DNA from: an uncultured Christensenellaceae bacterium
Lineage (GTDB): Bacteria > Bacillota > Clostridia > Christensenellales > Borkfalkiaceae
DNA length: 64,000 nucleotides
NCBI GenBank assembly: GCA_910587365.1
Contig: CAJUKJ010000006.1
Span: 21,745 to 85,744, forward strand
Direction of reading: 5' to 3'
Shown: piece after piece, positions 60,926 through 64,000 of the stretch
How positions within the stretch are numbered: position 1 is the stretch's first letter
How the letters are laid out: each line of letters starts with the position of its first letter
Notes under the pieces: generated by a model
Told to the model about the DNA's origin: nothing
What the model saw: only the letters and a program-made list of their open reading frames with translations
Databases searched by the model: none
Made by a program: the position numbers and the translations under genes

Positions 60926-61999
60926 ATGAGAGTTTACAATTTTGCCGCAGGTCCTTCCACCCTGCCCCTTAACGTACTTAAAAAGGCACAGGAAGAATTT
61001 CTCGACTTTTCGGGAACGGGAATGTCTGTTACGGAAATTTCACACCGCGACAAGGCGTATGACGCTATCGTCAAGGACGCAGAAAAGCTTGTACGCGAGC
61101 TTTTAAACGTCCCCGACGATTACTGCGTAATTTTCGTTCAAGGGGGTGCTTCCACACAGTTTGCCGCCGTTCCCCTGAACCTTATGCACAGCGGTAAAGC
61201 CGACTATATAGTTACAGGCAACTTTGCAAAAAAGGCTTGGCAGGAGGGTCAGATTTACGGCGATGCGGTTAAAATCGGCGATAGCTCAGACAAGGTTTAC
61301 ACATATATCCCCGACGTCGATAAGCTTAACTATTCCGAAAACGCGGACTACGTACATATCACTTCAAACAATACGATATTCGGGTCAAGGTATTCAAAAT
61401 TTCCGGAGTGTAAAGCACCGATAGTCGCGGATATGTCATCGGAAATTTTTTCGCGCGAAATAGACGTCGGCAAATTCGGCGTAATTTATGCGGGTGCGCA
61501 AAAGAACCTTGCCCCCGCAGGCGTTACAATAGTGATTGCAAAACGTTCGCTAATACAGAACCCTTTGAAAATTTGCCCCACTATGCTTAAATGGAAGGTA
61601 CAGGACGAGAACGGCTCGCTGTACAATACCCCGCCCGCATTTTCAATTTATATGGCGGATTTGGTTCTTAATGACCTTAAACAAAAGGGCGGCGTCAAGG
61701 CGATGCAAGAAGTTAACGAATACAAGGCAAAGCTTTTATACGACTTTATCGACAACTCTTCTTTTTACACAAACAGCGTGCTTCCCGAATACCGTTCGAT
61801 AATGAACGTACCCTTTGTTACGGGCAGCGCGGAGCTTGACGCAAAATTTATTGCCGAAGCAAAAAAAGCAGGGCTTGTTTCGCTTAAAGGTCACCGTTTA
61901 GTGGGCGGTATGCGCGCTTCCATTTACAACGCGATACCCGTTGAAGGCGTCAAGGCTTTGATTAAATTTATGAAGAAATTTGAAACGGAGAATAAATAA
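60926..61999 (+). CDS. serC: phosphoserine aminotransferase
   Basis: A 357-residue fold-type I aminotransferase. N-terminus VYNFAAGPSTLPLNVL; phosphate-binding GGASTQFAAVP; PLP lysine in YAGAQKNLAPAGVT; C-terminal GHRLVGGMRASIYNA. It makes 3-phosphoserine from phosphohydroxypyruvate and glutamate. AAGGAG precedes the ATG; its stop overlaps the serA start (TAATG). Confidence 0.97.
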   Translation: MRVYNFAAGPSTLPLNVLKKAQEEFLDFSGTGMSVTEISHRDKAYDAIVKDAEKLVRELLNVPDDYCVIFVQGGASTQFAAVPLNLMHSGKADYIVTGNFAKKAWQEGQIYGDAVKIGDSSDKVYTYIPDVDKLNYSENADYVHITSNNTIFGSRYSKFPECKAPIVADMSSEIFSREIDVGKFGVIYAGAQKNLAPAGVTIVIAKRSLIQNPLKICPTMLKWKVQDENGSLYNTPPAFSIYMADLVLNDLKQKGGVKAMQEVNEYKAKLLYDFIDNSSFYTNSVLPEYRSIMNVPFVTGSAELDAKFIAEAKKAGLVSLKGHRLVGGMRASIYNAIPVEGVKALIKFMKKFETENK

Positions 62000-63159
62000 T
62001 GACAAAGAAAATACTTAAATTAAACGCTATAAGCCCGCTTGCGGACGAAATATTCAAGGACTATGAATATTCCGACGACTGCACCGCACCCGACGGAATA
62101 ATGGTACGTTCGGCGCAGATGGCAGACTATGCAGCAGCCGACAATCTGCTTGCGGTTGCCCGCGCAGGCGCAGGCACGAATAACATTCCATCGGCAGATT
62201 ATGCCGAAAAGGGCATAGTCGTTTTCAACACTCCCGGAGCCAACGCCAACGCCGTCAAGGAGCTTGTTATATGCGAGCTGTTCCTCGGAGGCAGAAAGAT
62301 TACCGAGGCGATAGACTGGGTAAAGACCTTGAAAGGCGAGGGCGCGAACGTCCCCAAATTGGTTGAAAAAGGCAAAGGCAAATTTGTAGGCAGCGAAATT
62401 TACGGAAAGACGCTGGGAGTTATAGGACTTGGCGCAATCGGCGTTATGGTTGCAAATTCGGCTTCATCGCTGGGAATGAGCGTTGTCGGCGTAGACCCCT
62501 ACCTTTCCACCCCCAACGCGGTCGCCCTTACTTCAAAGGCTAAGCTTGTTTCATCGCGCGACGAGGTTTACAAAAACGCCGATTTTATTACACTGCACGT
62601 ACCGCTGAATGCGGAAACGAAAGGAATGATAAATTCCGAAACAATATCGAAAATGAAAGACGGCGTAGTTATAATAAACAACTCCCGCGGGGAGCTTGTT
62701 GACAGCGACGACGTTATAGCAGCTTTGGAAAGCGGAAAGGTCGCAAGATATATTACCGACTTCCCCGACGATAAGCTTATAGGCGTTAAAAATGCGGTAT
62801 GCGTCCCCCACCTTGGGGCAAGCACGCCCGAAGCCGAAGACTACTGTGCGGTTATGGCTGCCCGCCAGCTTACCGATTACATCGAAAACGGTAATATTAA
62901 AAACAGCGTAAACTTTCCCGCAGTGTCGCTACCCAAAGAGAGCGTCGCGCGCGTATGCGTGTTACACAAAAATATAAAGGAAATTCTTTCCAAAATACTT
63001 AACGTAATATCCTCGCAAGGGATAAACGTTGCAAATATGCAGGACGCCTCCAAGGGGGAAAACGCTTATCTTATTTGCGATTTGGACGAAATACCGACGT
63101 TGGAAGTTCTTAAAAATATTGCCGATATCAGCGGCGTAATACGCGTAAGGTTGATTTAA
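61999..63159 (+). CDS. serA: D-3-phosphoglycerate dehydrogenase with ACT domain
   Basis: A 386-residue protein. NAD-binding TLGVIGLGAIGVMVAN, catalytic Arg in INNSRGELVD, His in PHLGASTPEAE, and a C-terminal ACT domain (~316-386) for serine feedback. The acidic catalytic segment is ITDFPDDKL, the 'TDFP' variety seen in clostridial enzymes. It starts serine synthesis by oxidising 3-phosphoglycerate; coupled to serC. No serB (phosphatase) is in the window. Confidence 0.96.
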   Translation: MTKKILKLNAISPLADEIFKDYEYSDDCTAPDGIMVRSAQMADYAAADNLLAVARAGAGTNNIPSADYAEKGIVVFNTPGANANAVKELVICELFLGGRKITEAIDWVKTLKGEGANVPKLVEKGKGKFVGSEIYGKTLGVIGLGAIGVMVANSASSLGMSVVGVDPYLSTPNAVALTSKAKLVSSRDEVYKNADFITLHVPLNAETKGMINSETISKMKDGVVIINNSRGELVDSDDVIAALESGKVARYITDFPDDKLIGVKNAVCVPHLGASTPEAEDYCAVMAARQLTDYIENGNIKNSVNFPAVSLPKESVARVCVLHKNIKEILSKILNVISSQGINVANMQDASKGENAYLICDLDEIPTLEVLKNIADISGVIRVRLI

Positions 63160-63168
63160 TACACTCAC

Positions 63169-63350
63169 AAAAATTTACTTCTATTCTGCGAAGTAAATTT
63201 TTCGTGATTTAAAGGACTCTGCCTTTCTTGCCGCAACCCCAAAAGCAAACTAATTATATAGTTGCGGCAATTCATTCCGCTGAGGTGCAGGTATGCACAA
63301 ATTGCGTCTGCCCGACAAAAAGCTTGGTTTTTATCGGCAACGTTAATTAT
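63169..63350. repeat. structured intergenic repeat R2, copy C
   Basis: Stems in order: AAAATTTACTTC / TATTCTGC / GAAGTAAATTTT; conserved CGTGATTTAA; AAAGG-ACTCTG-CCTTT; TTGCCGCAAC ... GTTGCGGCAA enclosing GCAAACTAATTATATA; GTGCA-GGTA-TGCAC followed by AAATTG; TGCCCGACAAAAA pairing with TTTTTATCGGCA; end CGTTAATTA. It begins 10 bp after the serA stop. Confidence 0.85.
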
Positions 63351-63373
63351 TTGAAATAAGTATAAATAATCCG

Positions 63374-63402
63374 ACCTCCGTGCATAATACAAACACGGAG
63401 GT
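63374..63402 (+). promoter_or_regulatory. hairpin masking the ribosome binding site of the small ORF
   Basis: ACCTCCGTG (63374-63382) is the perfect complement of CACGGAGGT (63394-63402), which contains the SD of the ORF at 63409. The 11-nt loop contains CATAAT. Confidence 0.6.
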
Positions 63403-63408
63403 TATTTT

Positions 63409-63561
63409 ATGGCTAAGAAAAAAATTGTAAAGCTGACTGACGAGCAATATTATAAGTACATTATGAGTTTAAAAAACGAATCCATTATAAAAAACGTAGA
63501 CGGACAGACTGTCGTACCCGACAACCTTAAACGGGACAGAAACAAAAATTCCGACAAATAA
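63409..63561 (+). CDS. small basic hypothetical protein (50 residues)
   Basis: Begins MAKKKIVKLTDEQYYKYIMS and ends in DRNKNSDK; one predicted helix and a charged tail, no membrane segment. GGAGG sits 7 nt before the ATG, and a terminator follows 4 bp after the stop, so it is a compact complete gene. I do not recognise a family. Its SD can be closed by the preceding hairpin. Confidence 0.7.
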   Translation: MAKKKIVKLTDEQYYKYIMSLKNESIIKNVDGQTVVPDNLKRDRNKNSDK

Positions 63562-63564
63562 TAT

Positions 63565-63597
63565 AAAAGCGGTTTGCGAAATTCGCAAACCGCTTTT
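63565..63597 (+). terminator. Rho-independent terminator after the small ORF
   Basis: AAAAGCGGTTTGCGAA / A / TTCGCAAACCGCTTTT, perfect 16-bp arms ending in TTTT. Confidence 0.88.
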
Positions 63598-63608
63598 ACT
63601 CTTTATTG

Positions 63609-63754
63609 TAGCCTTCCCCTTTGGGGAAGGTGTCGCAACCGTTAAGGTTGTGTCGGATGAGGTAGCACTATAAACCGCAGAATAATAAGGTAAAATTGCC
63701 ACCTCATCAGTCCCTTACGCAAGCTACGGGACAGCTTCCCCAAGGGGAAGCCTA
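63609..63754. mobile_element. palindromic MITE-like repeat
   Basis: Terminal arms TAGCCTTCCCC ... GGGGAAGCCTA; inside, CCTTCCCC/GGGGAAGG forms a hairpin at the left end, CTTCCCC/GGGGAAG one at the right end, and GATGAGGTAGC pairs with GCCACCTCATC. No coding capacity. Palindromic repeats of this style (CTTCCCC...GGGGAAG with CACCTCATC) are common between genes in gut Clostridia. Confidence 0.75.
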
Positions 63755-63761
63755 TATTGTT

Positions 63762-64000
63762 GTCACAACAAAATGCAGATAACTCCGCCTTTTCCTCGTC
63801 GCAATCCGACAAATTGAAAGCGTTTTACACAAAGTGCAAAACGCTAAGTTTATGTCGGTTGCTCCTCTTCGCAAAAAATCCGCAAGCGGTTTTTTTGCGA
63901 TTATGCTGCTGTCACACAAAGGCTACGGCATCTGCATTTTGTCATAACAAAATGCAGATAACTCCGCCTTTTCCTCGTCGCAATCCGACAAATTGAAAGC
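63762..64000. repeat. 179-bp direct repeat with internal hairpins, running off the window
   Basis: The segments starting at 63762 and 63941 match over the 60 bases visible of the second copy, apart from C/T and similar single changes (period 179 bp). Internal stems: CCGACA/TGTCGG around AGCGTTTT/AAAACGCT; TCGCAAAAAA/TTTTTTGCGA around CCGCAAGCGG; and ATCTGCATTTTGT/ACAAAATGCAGAT across the copy junction. No gene is evident. Confidence 0.75.

Noticed and set aside
63762..64000. CRISPR array
   Set aside because: The repeat period is 179 bp with hairpins throughout each unit; there are no short spacers and no cas genes.

Overview
The window reads as one chromosomal segment of a low-to-moderate GC, endospore-forming member of the Clostridia. 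Evidence for this is yqfC-yqfD, spoIIE, a sigma-B-type partner-switching operon, RNase J, HelD, type III glutamine synthetase and the LL-diaminopimelate aminotransferase (DapL) route to DAP. An uncultured gut lineage is likely (Christensenellales-like would be my guess), but no rRNA or tRNA gene is present to test that. Most genes lie on the minus strand. Many start with TTG/GTG or carry spurious upstream extensions; I chose starts from Shine-Dalgarno (SD) spacing.

Layout. 1-3182 (-): the yqfC-yqfD-phoH-pgpH cluster in the Bacillus order, with a tandem repeat between yqfD and phoH and a PgpH that appears to lack its extracellular domain. 3325-12372 (-): a giant lipoprotein of about 3,000 residues with ~209-residue internal repeats. 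12557-13497 (+): a MinD/MinE-like pair whose MinD has lost key ATPase residues. 13601-17350: an S41 lipoprotein protease, a PucR-type HTH protein and a divergent membrane protein with a Pro-Val-Gln linker. 17397-19130 (-): STAS / degenerate HATPase / sigma factor / HATPase, four overlapping genes behind a sigma-B-like promoter. 19382-23482: citrate synthase, an RluA pseudouridine synthase and feoAB. 23512-31895 (-): a DUF4011 SF1 helicase with a nuclease-like domain, then HelD. 31987-35796: an orphan Wzz-like protein and divergent spoIIE. 35851-46780 (-): malQ, dapL, pyrG, a BspA-type lipoprotein, dapF, purA and a ClC transporter. 46899-55873 (-): glnN, dinB, aroA, trhP, trmR and rnj. 56090-60613 (-): a giant acidic helical-repeat protein. 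60926-63159 (+): serC-serA. 63160-64000: a structured repeat, a 50-residue ORF with a hairpin-masked ribosome binding site, a palindromic MITE and a 179-bp repeat.

The housekeeping genes supply amino acids (lysine/DAP, serine, shikimate, glutamine), nucleotides (CTP, AMP), iron uptake, tRNA wobble modification (TrmR/TrhP) and RNA turnover. The most unusual content is non-coding. Two dispersed intergenic families show paired base changes that preserve stems. Family R1 (about 100-125 nt, six sites) sits directly against the stop codon of the upstream gene at every site and always in the same orientation to that gene. Family R2 (about 180-300 nt, three sites) has up to five stems around conserved single-stranded motifs. 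They look like folded RNA elements or structured mobile repeats, and I do not recognise either as a named class. No CRISPR array, prophage, transposase, rRNA or tRNA was seen.
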